DNA from: Channallabes apus
Taxonomy: Eukaryota; Chordata; Actinopteri; Siluriformes; Clariidae
Direction of reading: 5' to 3'
Assembly (NCBI GenBank): GCA_030522415.1
Contig: CM060131.1
Span: forward strand, 13,598,703-13,662,702
DNA: 64,000 bases
This document shows, one piece after another, positions 10,775 to 19,970 of this stretch; position 1 is the first letter of the stretch, and every line of letters starts with the position of its first letter. Position numbers and translations under genes: made by a program. Below the pieces are notes generated by a model. The model searched no databases. It worked only from the letters and a program-made list of their open reading frames with translations, and was not told the DNA's origin.

Positions 10775-11257
10775 GTCCTGTTTAGGCTCGTGCTCGGCGG
10801 CTGGAGACGTGGGAGATCTCGCGCTCCCGGCAGCCGCCTGGTTCGCGTTGGCACCAGTACCACCAGTACCAGTACCACCACCAGCAGCAGTAGCAGCACT
10901 ACTACCACCTCCACCACCACCTCCTCCTCCTCCTCCTCCAGCGCTCGGGCTCCTCTCCAGCGTCTCCACTTTGATGAGCCGGTGTTTGGGAGAGACGTAC
11001 TTCACCTCGGTCAGCGCTGCGCCTGAGAATGGAGTGTTGGCGCCGGCCGCGTACGGATCCTCGAAGTCCAGCTCTTTCTGGAGTTTGTACGCGGCGAGGA
11101 TATCCGGCTGCGCGGGACTCGGGTATCCCGCGCCGCCTCCCGCGTGCTGGTACGCCGCCGCGGCCGCGTGACAGTGCCGGTAGTCCGGTCTCGGGGGCGC
11201 CGGCGGCGACGCTTTGGCGCTCTTGAATCCCAGGTGCTCCTTGAACCATTTGGCCAT
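10772..11257 (-). CDS. shb: First coding exon of an SHB-family SH2-domain adapter (probably Shb)
   Basis: The exon encodes 162 residues of a cytoplasmic adapter of the SHB/SHD/SHE/SHF family. These proteins link activated tyrosine kinases to downstream signalling through a C-terminal SH2 domain, which is not in this window. Visible family marks are the MAKWFKEHLGF start, a proline-rich PPAPPRPDY at residues 18-26 (possible SH3 ligand), DILAAYKLQKELDFEDPY at 52-69 with candidate phosphotyrosine Y69, and SPKHRLIKVE at 89-98. A run of about 12 glycines (107-118) and an Ala/Gly/Thr-rich linker follow. The ATG has a strong context (A at -3, G at +4), and an in-frame TAG lies upstream at 11362-11360 with no ATG between. 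The frame ends at PKQDK followed by GTGAGG, a good donor in phase 0, and the recalled human protein continues at the same point with a VTIADDY-type segment. The EVKYVSPKHRLIKVE block and the low-complexity linker favour Shb over Shd or Shf, but the paralogue is inferred from memory. Confidence 0.86.
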
Positions 11258-11530
11258 GATGGTGCCAGCGCATCGCTCACCGCTCCGACACGCTCCGAGG
11301 TTTCCGGTCCGGGTGTTTCTTTTCCCTCCTCCTCCTCCTCCGCTGGAGTCTCCGTTCAACTAAAGTAATCAAAACAAAACAAAAACACTCTTTATACACG
11401 CTTTACGCGCCTGTTTCGGACCCGCGATCACTTTCGGATGTGTGCTGGAAACTCCACCAGTGTGTGTGTGTGAAGTGGAAGCGCGTTCCCGCGAGCGCTC
11501 AGCCCACGTTTTTCCCCTGCGCGCAAAGGT
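10780..11530 (-). promoter_or_regulatory. CpG-rich promoter and 5' UTR region of the shb-like gene
   Basis: This block is strongly GC- and CpG-rich in an otherwise AT-rich window, and it covers exon 1, the 5' UTR and upstream DNA. A TATAAAG-like motif on the minus strand lies at 11396-11390, about 135 bp upstream of the ATG. It could place a transcription start near 11365, but CpG-island promoters often start at several sites, so its use is unproven. The upstream edge near 11540 falls back to AT-rich sequence next to a Tc1-like insertion. Confidence 0.65.
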
Positions 11531-11656
11531 TGCCAGGTTTTCCAACAAAGTTGCCAGATTGAATCATATTCTGCCAGACAATCTATATTCAAACTCTAAA
11601 TCAGTTCAGTTCATCAGTCTCTTACCAGGTTTTATTTATTTATTTTTTTTGATATA

Positions 11657-12814
11657 TACTCAGCAAAAAAAGAAACGTCCTCTGACTTTCAACTGTTTTT
11701 ACTTTCAGTAAACTTAATGTGTAAATATTTGTATGAACACTAAAAGAGTCAACACCATAAGACTGAAACTAAAAATGTTTCACAATTCGGCGGCGCGGTG
11801 ATGTAGTGGTTAGCACTGTCGCCTTGCACCTCCAGGGTCTGGGTTCGATTCCCCGGCCAGGCTCGATTCCCGTCTCTGTGTGCATGGAGTTTGCATGTTC
11901 TCCCCGTGCTTGGTGGGTTTCCTCCGGGTACTCCGGTTTCCTCCCACAGTCCAAAGATATGCAGGTTAGGCTAATTGGCATTCCTAAATTTCCCGTAGTG
12001 TGTGAATGAGTGTGTGTGTGTGTGTGTATGTGTGTGTGCCCTGCAGGGTGTACCCCGCCTAGTGCCCGAAGTCTCCAGGTCCCCCACGACCCTGAACACA
12101 GGATTAAGCGGTATAGAAAATGAATGAATGAATGTTTCACAATGTGTCCCTGAATGAAGGGAGGCTCAAAATCAAAAGTACCAGTCAGTATCTGCAGTTC
12201 TCCTCCTCATGGACTGGACCAGATTTGTCAGTTCTTGCTGTGAGATGGAGGGATTGTGTGTTCCTGGTGTGACTCGGGCAGTTGTTGTGGCCATCCTGTA
12301 CCTGTCACGCAGGTGTGATATTACACGTGGTTACACGTGGTGTAACGCAGGTGTGATATTACACGTGATTACACGTGGATTGTTACACGTGGTCTTCCAC
12401 TGCGAGGATGATTAGCTGTCCTTCCTGTCTCCCTGTAGCGCTGTCTTAGGCGTCTCACAGTGCGGACATGGCGATTTATTGCCCTATAGCCACATCAGCA
12501 GTCCTCATGCCTCCCTGCAGCATGCCTAATGCACGTTCACGCAGATGAGCAGGGACCCTGGGAAACTTTCTTTGGGTGTTTTTCACAGTCAGTAGACAAG
12601 TCTCTTTAGTGTCCTGCGTTTTTAGAACTGTGACGATTCTTAACGACCATTCCACAGGTGCATGTTAATGAATTGATTATGGTTAATTGAACATGCATGG
12701 AAAACATTGTTTAAACCCTTTACAATGAAGATCTGTAAAGTTATTTGGATTTGTACAACATTATTGTTGAAATACACAGTCCTGAAAAAGGGGCGTTTCT
12801 TTTTTTGCTGAGTG
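11657..12814 (-). mobile_element. Tc1-like transposon, internally deleted, carrying a SINE
   Basis: The ends are inverted repeats 'actcagcaaaaaaagaaacg' and its complement 'cgtttctttttttgctgagt', each next to TA (11655-11656 and 12815-12816). The interior matches in order the start of a fish Tc1-like family I recognise, then jumps past the catalytic region to the DNA-binding part and 5' leader (antisense). The central transposase is gone. A SINE at 11787-12130 is inserted inside. A 37-bp tandem duplication containing 'gtgatattacacgtg' lies at about 12313-12391. Confidence 0.88.
11787..12130 (+). mobile_element. Full-length DANA/Mermaid-like SINE with 13-bp target duplication
   Basis: Reference copy for the most common repeat of this window. 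It has a tRNA-like head (cggcgcggtgatgtagtggt, B-box gggttcgattcccc), then the core 'catggagtttgcatgttctc', 'cctcccacagtccaaagat' and 'caggttaggctaattggc', a (GT)n stretch, the 3' block 'ttaagcggtatagaaaatga', and a (TGAA)n tail. The 13-bp duplication aatgtttcacaat flanks it at 11774-11786 and 12131-12143. It codes for nothing and would depend on a partner LINE. Confidence 0.9.
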
Positions 12815-12964
12815 TATGAAGGAAAGAAAAAAAAGTGTAAAATGTACAATCTGGCAACCTTGCGTGTGCTTTGTGAATGGAGCTCGACATCGCCGCCTGT
12901 CTGTGCAGTGCCGCTATAGCAGGAGGGGTTAATCCGACCTTTGATTAACTCTCTCACTCCTCGT

Positions 12965-13303
12965 CTATACCGCTTTATGCTGTGTAATGGGTCATGGTGG
13001 GAGCCTGTCGCTCTATCCCAGGAGAATTAAGGAACGAGGCGGGGTACACCTTGGTGTCAATCCATCACAGGGCACACACACACACACACACACACACTCA
13101 AACGCTCACTCACACACTACATGCAATTTGGGTTAGGCTAATCTGCATGTGTTTGGACTGTGGGAGGAAACCGGAATACCCGGAGGAAACCCACCAAGCA
13201 CAGGGAGAACATGCAGGCACACAGACCCCAAAGTGGGACTCGAACCCAGACCCTGCAGGTGCAAGGCAACAGTGCCAACCACTAAATCATTGGGCTAGCC
13301 ACC
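12965..13303 (-). mobile_element. DANA-like SINE, nearly full length
   Basis: Reads in reverse from the 'tataccgctttat' 3' block through a (CA)n tract at 13073-13097 to the tRNA-like head at about 13300. Moderately diverged. Confidence 0.85.
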
Positions 13304-13495
13304 TTTGATTAATGAAAAAACACCTTGTTTAGTTGGCACATACTGTCGTTATGCTGTTTTATCAAAGCACCTTAAAATCTGTGTCCGTCTACACACTGTT
13401 GTATACAGAGGTTAATATGCTGTAGCTCCAGGGTGTTATCCTCCCCATTTAAAACATTCTCGATCATAAATGTTAAAATTGGCTTCATTTTGAGT

Positions 13496-13786
13496 TTAAA
13501 TAGAAGCATACTTCATTATGAAGTCAGTCCTCCTTTTGCAGCTATAACAGCTTCCAGTCTTCTCGCTTACGGCTGCCCACAAGATTTTAGAGAGTTTCTG
13601 TGCACATTCAATCTGTATTGAATTTATGAGGTCAGGCACTGATGTTGGATGAGAAGGCCTGACTTGCAATTTCCGTTCCAGCTCATCCCAAAGGTGCTCG
13701 ATGAGGTTGACGTCAGGGCTCTGTGTGGGCCAGTCATGTTCTTCCACACCAAACTCATTAAACCATGTGCTCTGGGGCACAGTCAA
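13496..13786 (-). pseudogene. Tc1-like transposase C-terminal fragment
   Basis: The minus strand reads VPQSTWFNEFGVEEHDWPTQSPDV, then NLIEHLWDELERKLQVRPSHP. This is the catalytic-glutamate region of a Tc1-like transposase different from the family at 54.7 kb. The upstream aspartates are absent and the C-terminus is altered, so it is a dead relic. A 3' flanking piece may extend down to about 13380. Confidence 0.8.
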
Positions 13787-13851
13787 TATTATTATATATT
13801 ATTGGAATAATAATTGCTTTCCACAAACCTGAAGCTTTGCATTGTCCAAGA

Positions 13852-14045
13852 TTTACATTAAGGCATTTGGCACACGCTCTTGTCCAGAGCGACTTACATT
13901 TTTATCTCTTTACACAACTGACCAGTTGAGGGTTAAGTTGAGGCTCAAGGGCCCAACAGTGGCAACTTGGTGGTTGTTGGGGTTTGAATCTGGGATCTTC
14001 TGAACTGTAGTCCAATGCCTTAACCACTGAGCTACCCCTGGCCCT
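13852..14045 (-). mobile_element. HAmo/V-type SINE
   Basis: Same family as 3046-3240: the 'cagagcgacttacattttta' block at one end and a reversed tRNA-like head ending 'gagctaccc' at the other. Confidence 0.83.
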
Positions 14046-14097
14046 GCTTCAGTATACAAAGATGCTGTTGTATACTGAAGCATTAAGATATAGTGCA

Positions 14098-14320
14098 TAT
14101 ATGGTGGTACGGTGGCTAAGTGATTAACACTGCTGCCTTGCACTTCCAGGTCCTGGGTTCAAGACCCACGTTGAGTGCATGGAGTTTGCATGTTCTCCCC
14201 ATGCTTGGTGGATGTCCTCCCAAAATAAGTCCAAAAATAAGCTGATTTGAAATTTCTAGTGCTGATTTATTTCAAAATTTCTAGTAGTGTGTTAATGTGT
14301 GTGTGAGTGTTGATTCTACC
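14098..14320 (+). mobile_element. Degraded DANA-like SINE
   Basis: Head 'ggtggtacggtggctaagtg', B-box 'gggttcaagaccc' and core 'catggagtttgcatgttctc' are visible. The 3' third is lost. Confidence 0.72.
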
Positions 14321-14321
14321 A

Positions 14322-14430
14322 CGGTCATACAAATAGGAATAAATACAATAGTCACCATTGGCTTCCAGTAGTCACCATTGGCCTCCATGGTCTCTAGTTG
14401 GTTCCTAGATGGATGGATGTAGTGTCTATG
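14322..14430 (+). mobile_element. LINE-like 3' tail with GATG repeat
   Basis: Contains 'taccacggtcatac', 'caccattggc', 'ctccatggtctctagt' and ends 'agatggatggatg'. Related tails occur at 47675-47775 (opposite strand) and 51870-51935. A shared 3' end with a short tandem tail suggests a non-LTR retrotransposon or SINE family that I cannot name. Confidence 0.5.
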
Positions 14431-15348
14431 CAACATGTACCTACATGCATGTCTCAGAGGGCATTAGTGGCTTTCACACGGCACGTAAGAAACGTGTGAA
14501 AGGCCCAAGTTCAGTTTCTGCATGATGCCCAAACCCCAGCCACTGGACACAGTTCCAGTCCCAAAGCCCAGATAAAATGGTCGGGTTACCAACAACCTGA
14601 ATGTATGTCTTTCACTGTTTTAAGGCAATTAATTTATATTTTTAAGGAATTTTTAATCCAGTCAATAATAAACTAATCAAATGTTCACACTAACCACCAT
14701 CCTCTTCACCTCCTAGTTTTACTTTTGAATGAGCATACGGTATATTATAACGTTGACATTGTTAGCATCTATCCAAAGTCACTGTTATATAGAAGTTAAG
14801 ACTTTAGCAACTAATTCATGATGTCTCTATTTTTCTGTTTGTATTGTTCAAGTATCTCAGGTTTGTATTGATTAAACAAGTCTATATAAAAGAAACTGTA
14901 GCTATAGTGAAATTGATTAGTGTATATCCTAATACATTTCTTAGAGTTACATACGAACAAAACCAGAAGTGGTAAACCTTGTGTGTACAGTATAAAATGA
15001 TGAAGCAGCAGAAAGTGATGCTGTCTAACAGAAAGATAAGTCATTTCTTTCTCTCTTTACCTCTGTAGCCCTTAAAGCCCAGAGCATTTGAGCCATTATT
15101 TGTTTTGCAGGGCTTTTTTATTTATATATTTTATATATAAATGTATATACTACTCAGGATTGTGCAGTATAGTATACATGTCCATTTTATCAGTACAAAA
15201 AAGGCAATATAGTGAACTGAATTTTAGTTAATTGTAACCTACTATACAGAGAAATCTGGGGGGAAAAAATTGGTCACATAGGCAATCGTACAGATACACA
15301 TGATGAAATCGTACAGATACACATGATCACGTGAATAATAATAATAAT
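14431..15348. other. No recognisable gene or repeat
   Basis: AT-rich. No coding signature. Confidence 0.4.
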
Positions 15349-15712
15349 AATTCATTCATTCATTCATTTTCTATACCGCTTAATCATGTGTTCAGGGTCG
15401 CGGGGGATCTGGAGCCTATCCCAGGAGACTTTGGGCACTAGGCGGGGTACACCCTGGACAGGGTGCCAATCCATCGCAGGGCACACACACATACACACAC
15501 TCACACACTGTGGTCAATTTGGGAACGCCAATTAGCTTAATCTGCATATCTTTGGACTGTGGGAGGAAACCGGAGTACCCGGAGGAAACCCACCAAGCAC
15601 GGGGAGAACATGCAAACTCCATGCACACAGAGACGGGAATCGAGCCTGGCCGGGAATCGAACCCAGACCCTGGAGGTGCAAGGCGACAGTGCTAACCACT
15701 ACACCACCACCA
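15349..15712 (-). mobile_element. DANA-like SINE, full length
   Basis: Starts with the (ATTC)n tail and ends with the reversed head 'gctaaccactacaccacc'. The copy is little diverged. Confidence 0.88.
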
Positions 15713-15974
15713 ATATTGTCATTTCAATATTCTTGTGGTGATAATAGAGAAATGATAAATTTTGTTCTACCTGACACTTCCATAATCTTAAATATACAGT
15801 TTGAAGTTAAACACACACCAGCAAGGCTTCCACCATATACAGTAAGCGCCTTTTTTCTAAATTGTTATTGACCTATACTGTGTTGCCGGTACGGACCTGT
15901 GCTGATGAAAATACTTAGTTAATGCAATATGTATACATTTTAAAAGTACATTTGAGAAAAAGAAAAATTTAAAT

Positions 15975-16260
15975 AGGCGGCACGGTGGTGTAGTGGTTAG
16001 CACTGTCGCCTTGCACCTCCAGGGTCCGGGTTCGATTCCGGTCTCTGTGTGCATGGAGTTTGCATGTTCCCCCTGTGCTTGGTGGGTTTCCTCCCACAGT
16101 CCAAACATATGTACGTTAGGCTAATTGGCGTTCCCAAATTGCCTGTAGTGTGTGAATGGGTATGTGTGTGTGCCCTGCGATGGATTGGCACCCTGTCCAG
16201 GGTGTACCCAGCCTTGTGCCCCAAGTATCCTGCAATAGGCTCCCTGAATACAGGATAATA
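15975..16260 (+). mobile_element. DANA-like SINE, nearly full length
   Basis: Head 'ggcggcacggtggtgtagtg' through the core to 'cctgaatacaggataat', followed by an A-run. A short central deletion removes part of the 'tccgggtactccgg' block. Confidence 0.86.
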
Positions 16261-16261
16261 A

Positions 16262-16985
16262 AAAAAAAAGTCAAATGTTGTTATAAAGTATGATGTGGTC
16301 TGGTCACTGCCAGTTGCTGTTTATCACAATTGCTGTTAAATTGTGTGCTGTGTCATTGGTTAATAGGTCACTGTGCTATAAAGCGGATTAACCCTCTCTA
16401 GGCCGTGCTGTTCTACAAAAATAATGACTTTCAGAAGTCATGTCACGTCACAAACAAACTCTGTCTCGTCTAGACGAATCAGATAGTATCCGCTGCGTGA
16501 GCACTGAGCACAAATCGTAATCTACAGGAGGTTGTCACTTTTATTAACAGCGCGAGCTGTTTTTGCCTTTGAGAAGAATTAAAAAAAATACTAGTCTGAG
16601 CATTTAATGTCAGCAGACATCATTTGATTAACCCTGGAATCCACTAGCGATGCATTAACACTGACAGTTTCCATCTGTGTCCAACCGGACATATATAAAC
16701 ACCCTGGCTGTTAAATCAACAGTTGGCTTTTATGGTTTGAAAGAAAGTCTGTACTTCATTTATGGATCCTTGCAGAAAAGCCCCGAAGCAGCTTAACTCA
16801 TTACTACATGACCTGACAGCTCATCTGAAACTTTTCAGAAATGTTGAAATTAAACAAGTGGAAAAACATGTCCCTGGATAGACCTGTCATACCAAGAGCT
16901 GTCACGGCTTCCACGGCATGTGGCATGTGGCATACTGTACACAGTCTCTTAATAATCCAGAGCCTGACATTTCCCTTTACAGAAA
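16262..16985. other. No recognisable gene or repeat
   Basis: Mixed-composition, non-repetitive sequence. The block around 16370-16760 has no low-complexity tracts. Confidence 0.4.
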
Positions 16986-16987
16986 AA

Positions 16988-17044
<57 letters not shown>
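16988..17044. repeat. (CA)n microsatellite, about 28 units
   Basis: Nearly perfect CA tract. Confidence 0.93.
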
Positions 17045-17049
<5 letters not shown>

Positions 17050-17320
17050 CCATACACAACAATAGTCAAGCAGGGACCATGACATTTTTTTTATGAAGCA
17101 GTATTTCTTTTTAGTGGGTCGATGTCCTCTAAGCAAAGATCATAGAACACAGTGAGTGGCTTAACCCCGAAGATCCTTTGAGGAATGTTTTTTGCCCCCA
17201 GCATCATAACTTCACTACTGCGAGGTCTTAATCCAAAACAGCTTATGAAAGACATAATATTATTGAAGCGTTAATATATTTTCGGCATACATCTTTTTAG
17301 ATGGCATTTAGCTTTTGTTA

Positions 17321-17380
17321 TTCATATTATCATTATATATATATATATATATAATATATATATATTAATGATAATGATAA
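17321..17380. repeat. AT-rich palindrome around (AT)n
   Basis: 'attatcattat' plus an AT run is followed by 'tattaatgataat', so the two arms are nearly complementary and could fold into a hairpin. Confidence 0.7.
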
Positions 17381-17499
17381 ATATATTATTTCAGACAAAA
17401 TGCATTTTGATTTTGAATAAATATTTGTTTTTATTCATTACTGTTAATTTATAATTGACTTGTGAGTGAAGGAATAAAACTGATTGACATTTCCAGAAG

Positions 17500-17775
17500 A
17501 CTTCAAGCGCAGCACGGTGATGAGGCACAGCCGTAGTAAAACATTTGAACGGTGCAAACGTTGTAAATCTGAATGACGATCCCGGCTGTGATGGCTCATG
17601 TGGTGGCTCAGAGCCTGCTGCAGTCATTCCCGTGAACATTCAGCGAGTGGAACGCCTGATCCTTGAAAATTGACGGATAACTTGTCGAGAACAGATGCAT
17701 CTGCACATTACAGGGACTCAGCTCGGAGTTACTGCAGTTTGATCATGCATCCGGTGTACTGAGAAAAACTTTCTA
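17500..17775 (+). pseudogene. mariner-like transposase relic
   Basis: The plus strand reads VNIQRVERLILEN, a stop, then RITCR. This is the second helix-turn-helix of mariner-class transposases, whose usual pattern is VERLI-ENRR-T-REI. A trace of the KNFLPG / KTFYL-type C-terminal segment follows at about 17765. The catalytic part is deleted. The same family occurs at 40055-40410 and 57095-57205. Confidence 0.65.
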
Positions 17776-18583
17776 CCTGGATGGTATCTGAGCACGAGCG
17801 AAACGCTGGGATAAGTGCATTAGTGTAGCAGGGGATTATATAAAAGAATAAAGGGAGCTTTTAACCCTCATAACGTGTTCAGTTATTCTGCAGAATCCAA
17901 AGTCCTTGTTTGGCTTGAACGCCCTTCATACTTTCAAAGTTGTCAGTGGTTCACTGATCATTAAAAAAAAAAAAAAAAAAACCTACATGATTTTTTCATA
18001 TGAATGTGTTAAAGTAACAGCGTTGAGTGATTTAACATTTAAACCAGCAATGGATGACTCGTGGATGACTTCTTTTTTTTTTTTTGACATGAGATTCAAT
18101 TAATTCACACATCAATGCAAAAATCCCTCTATTTAAAAAGACAGTGCGATATTTAATTGCTGTCTGTTGCTGCTATTTTATTAGTTAACACAATACATGT
18201 TGGAGTGAAATCTGCTGAATTATGATTGATACAAAAGCATTTTTTGTCTGAGAGAACATTCTATAACAGATACGCGAAGAAGAGTCGACACAGACTAATT
18301 AAAGAGCGTTGTATAACATTTATATTTTTCTTTACTTCTGATAACAAAGGAACATTTGTGAAACATTTAAGCTATCTCGCATGCGAGGGAGTGCTGTTGT
18401 GCTGGTTATCAGCATGACTGTAATGCGTTCATGTGCATGACGGTGCAACCAGATTGACCAGTACTTGCTATGCTGCGACCAATATGTAGCGTAATTAATG
18501 ATTAAATCAGATTACTCGTTCAGAACTAAGTGTTGTATGGAACAACATTTAAAAACTGTACTTGGTCATTTACCTGCTTGGTA
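17776..18583. other. No recognisable gene; short poly-A and poly-T runs
   Basis: Poly-A at about 17964-17981 and poly-T at about 18072-18085. Otherwise AT-rich and non-repetitive. Confidence 0.45.
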
Positions 18584-18591
18584 ATTAATTG

Positions 18592-19047
18592 CAGTGGTGT
18601 CAAAAGTATTCACATTCATTACTTGAGTAGAAGTATAGATACCAGGGTTTAAAAAGACTTCTTTAGCTTTTTACTCAAGTAAAAGTGTAAAAGTACTGGT
18701 TTCAAAACTACTTAAAGTATACTTAAAGGACGGACGGGGGGGGGGGGGGGGAATGGTGCACGTTCTGATTATGCGACGGGGAGTGGGGAGATGGGTGCGT
18801 GGGGGGGGGGGGGTTGCGCATTCTGATCATGCGACCGGGGGGGGGGGGGGGGGTTGCGCGTTCTGATCATAAAAATAGAGTAACGAGGCTATGTAAGGAG
18901 TAGAAAGTACAGATAATTGCTTAAAAATGTAAGGAGTAGAAGTAAAAAGTCGGCTGAAAAATAATTACTCCAGTAAAGTATAGATACCCAAAATTTCTAC
19001 TTAAGTAAGGTAACGAAGTATTTGTACTTCGTTACTTGACACCTCTG
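18592..19047. mobile_element. Non-autonomous hAT (MITE) with G-rich core and perfect 8-bp target duplication
   Basis: The ends 'cagtggtgtcaa' and 'ttgacacctctg' are inverted repeats. The duplication attaattg flanks both sides (18584-18591 and 19048-19055). The 456-bp element has no coding frame. Sub-terminal sequences rich in 'acttaagta' and 'actcaagtaaaagt' surround a core with three long G runs (about 18737-18751, 18800-18813 and 18836-18853) in repeats carrying 'gttctgat.atgcga'. Confidence 0.9.
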
Positions 19048-19074
19048 ATTAATTGGCTGAGTTGATGCTTGTTT

Positions 19075-19970
19075 GCAGGGTTGGTTCCTTGTTTGGTTGG
19101 TTAATTGGTTGGTAAATTGATTGTCTCTCCCTTTGGTTGTTTCCACTGTTGGTTGTTTATTTGTTTGGCTGTTTAGTTGGTTAGTGGGTTGGTTGTTTCA
19201 CTGGTTGATTTCAGGGCTGTTTGTTTGTTTTTTGTTTGTTTTGTTGGTTCATTGGCTGTTTGCAGTGTTGTTTGTTTGTTTGTTTCTTTCTTCAAATAAT
19301 CAGTTTATGGTTCTGTTTCATTGGTTGTTTGCAGGGTAGGTTCTTTATTTGTTTGTTTGTTTTTGTTTGTTTTGTTGATTGGCTGTTTCATTTGTTGTTG
19401 GCAGTGTTTTACGGGTTGATTTCAGTGGTGTTTGTTTGTTTGTTTTTTGTCTGTTTTGGTGGTTGGCTGTTTCATTGGTTGTTTGCAGAGTTTGTTTGTT
19501 TCATTGTTTGTGTAATCGGTTGGTTGTTGAACCTGGGGTTTGTGGGGTTGATTAGTTCGTTTGCTGTTTGCTTGTATGTTTTTTTTTGGGATTGGTGCTT
19601 TGTTTATCTGTTTGTTTGTTTGCTTACCTGCTTGCTTTGTTGCCTGGACGAGTCACTGGTGGTTTGTCGGGTTGGTTTCTTTAACTGGCTGTTTAAGTTA
19701 GTTGTTTGTTTAATTATTTGTTTGCAATGTGGGTCCGTTATTCGTTCGTTTGTTTGTTTGTTTGTTTGTTTGAATAATTCGGTTGGCTGTTCATCTGGGT
19801 GTTGTGGGATTGCTTCTTTGTTTGTTTGTTTGTTTGTTTTGTTGCCTTGCTTTCACTGCTTGTTTGTGCGGTTCTGTAACTGGTTGTTTGCCAGTTTGCC
19901 AGTTACTTGTTTGGCTGTTTCATTGGTTGTTTCCGAGGTTGATTCTTTGTTAGTTTGTTGTAGAACATGC
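19075..19970. repeat. TTTG/TTGG-rich degenerate tandem array
   Basis: About 900 bp of 'gtttgtttg', 'ttggttgtttg' and 'gcagtgttg' units. It is open in one frame for 265 codons, but the product is only Phe/Val/Cys/Leu low complexity caused by the repeat, so it is not a gene. Confidence 0.88.

Noticed and set aside
10773..11171. Plus-strand frame of 132 codons over exon 1
   Set aside because: Shadow of the GC-rich exon: low-complexity Pro/Ala/Ser with no family.
11258..11359. Upstream in-frame extension of exon 1 by 34 codons
   Set aside because: The first codon is TTG, not ATG, and is preceded by an in-frame TAG. The internal ATG has a strong context and begins the family motif.
11787..12130. 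tRNA-like head as a real tRNA gene
   Set aside because: Although an internal B-box is present, the sequence does not fold as a full tRNA and is fused to a repeated SINE body present in many copies.
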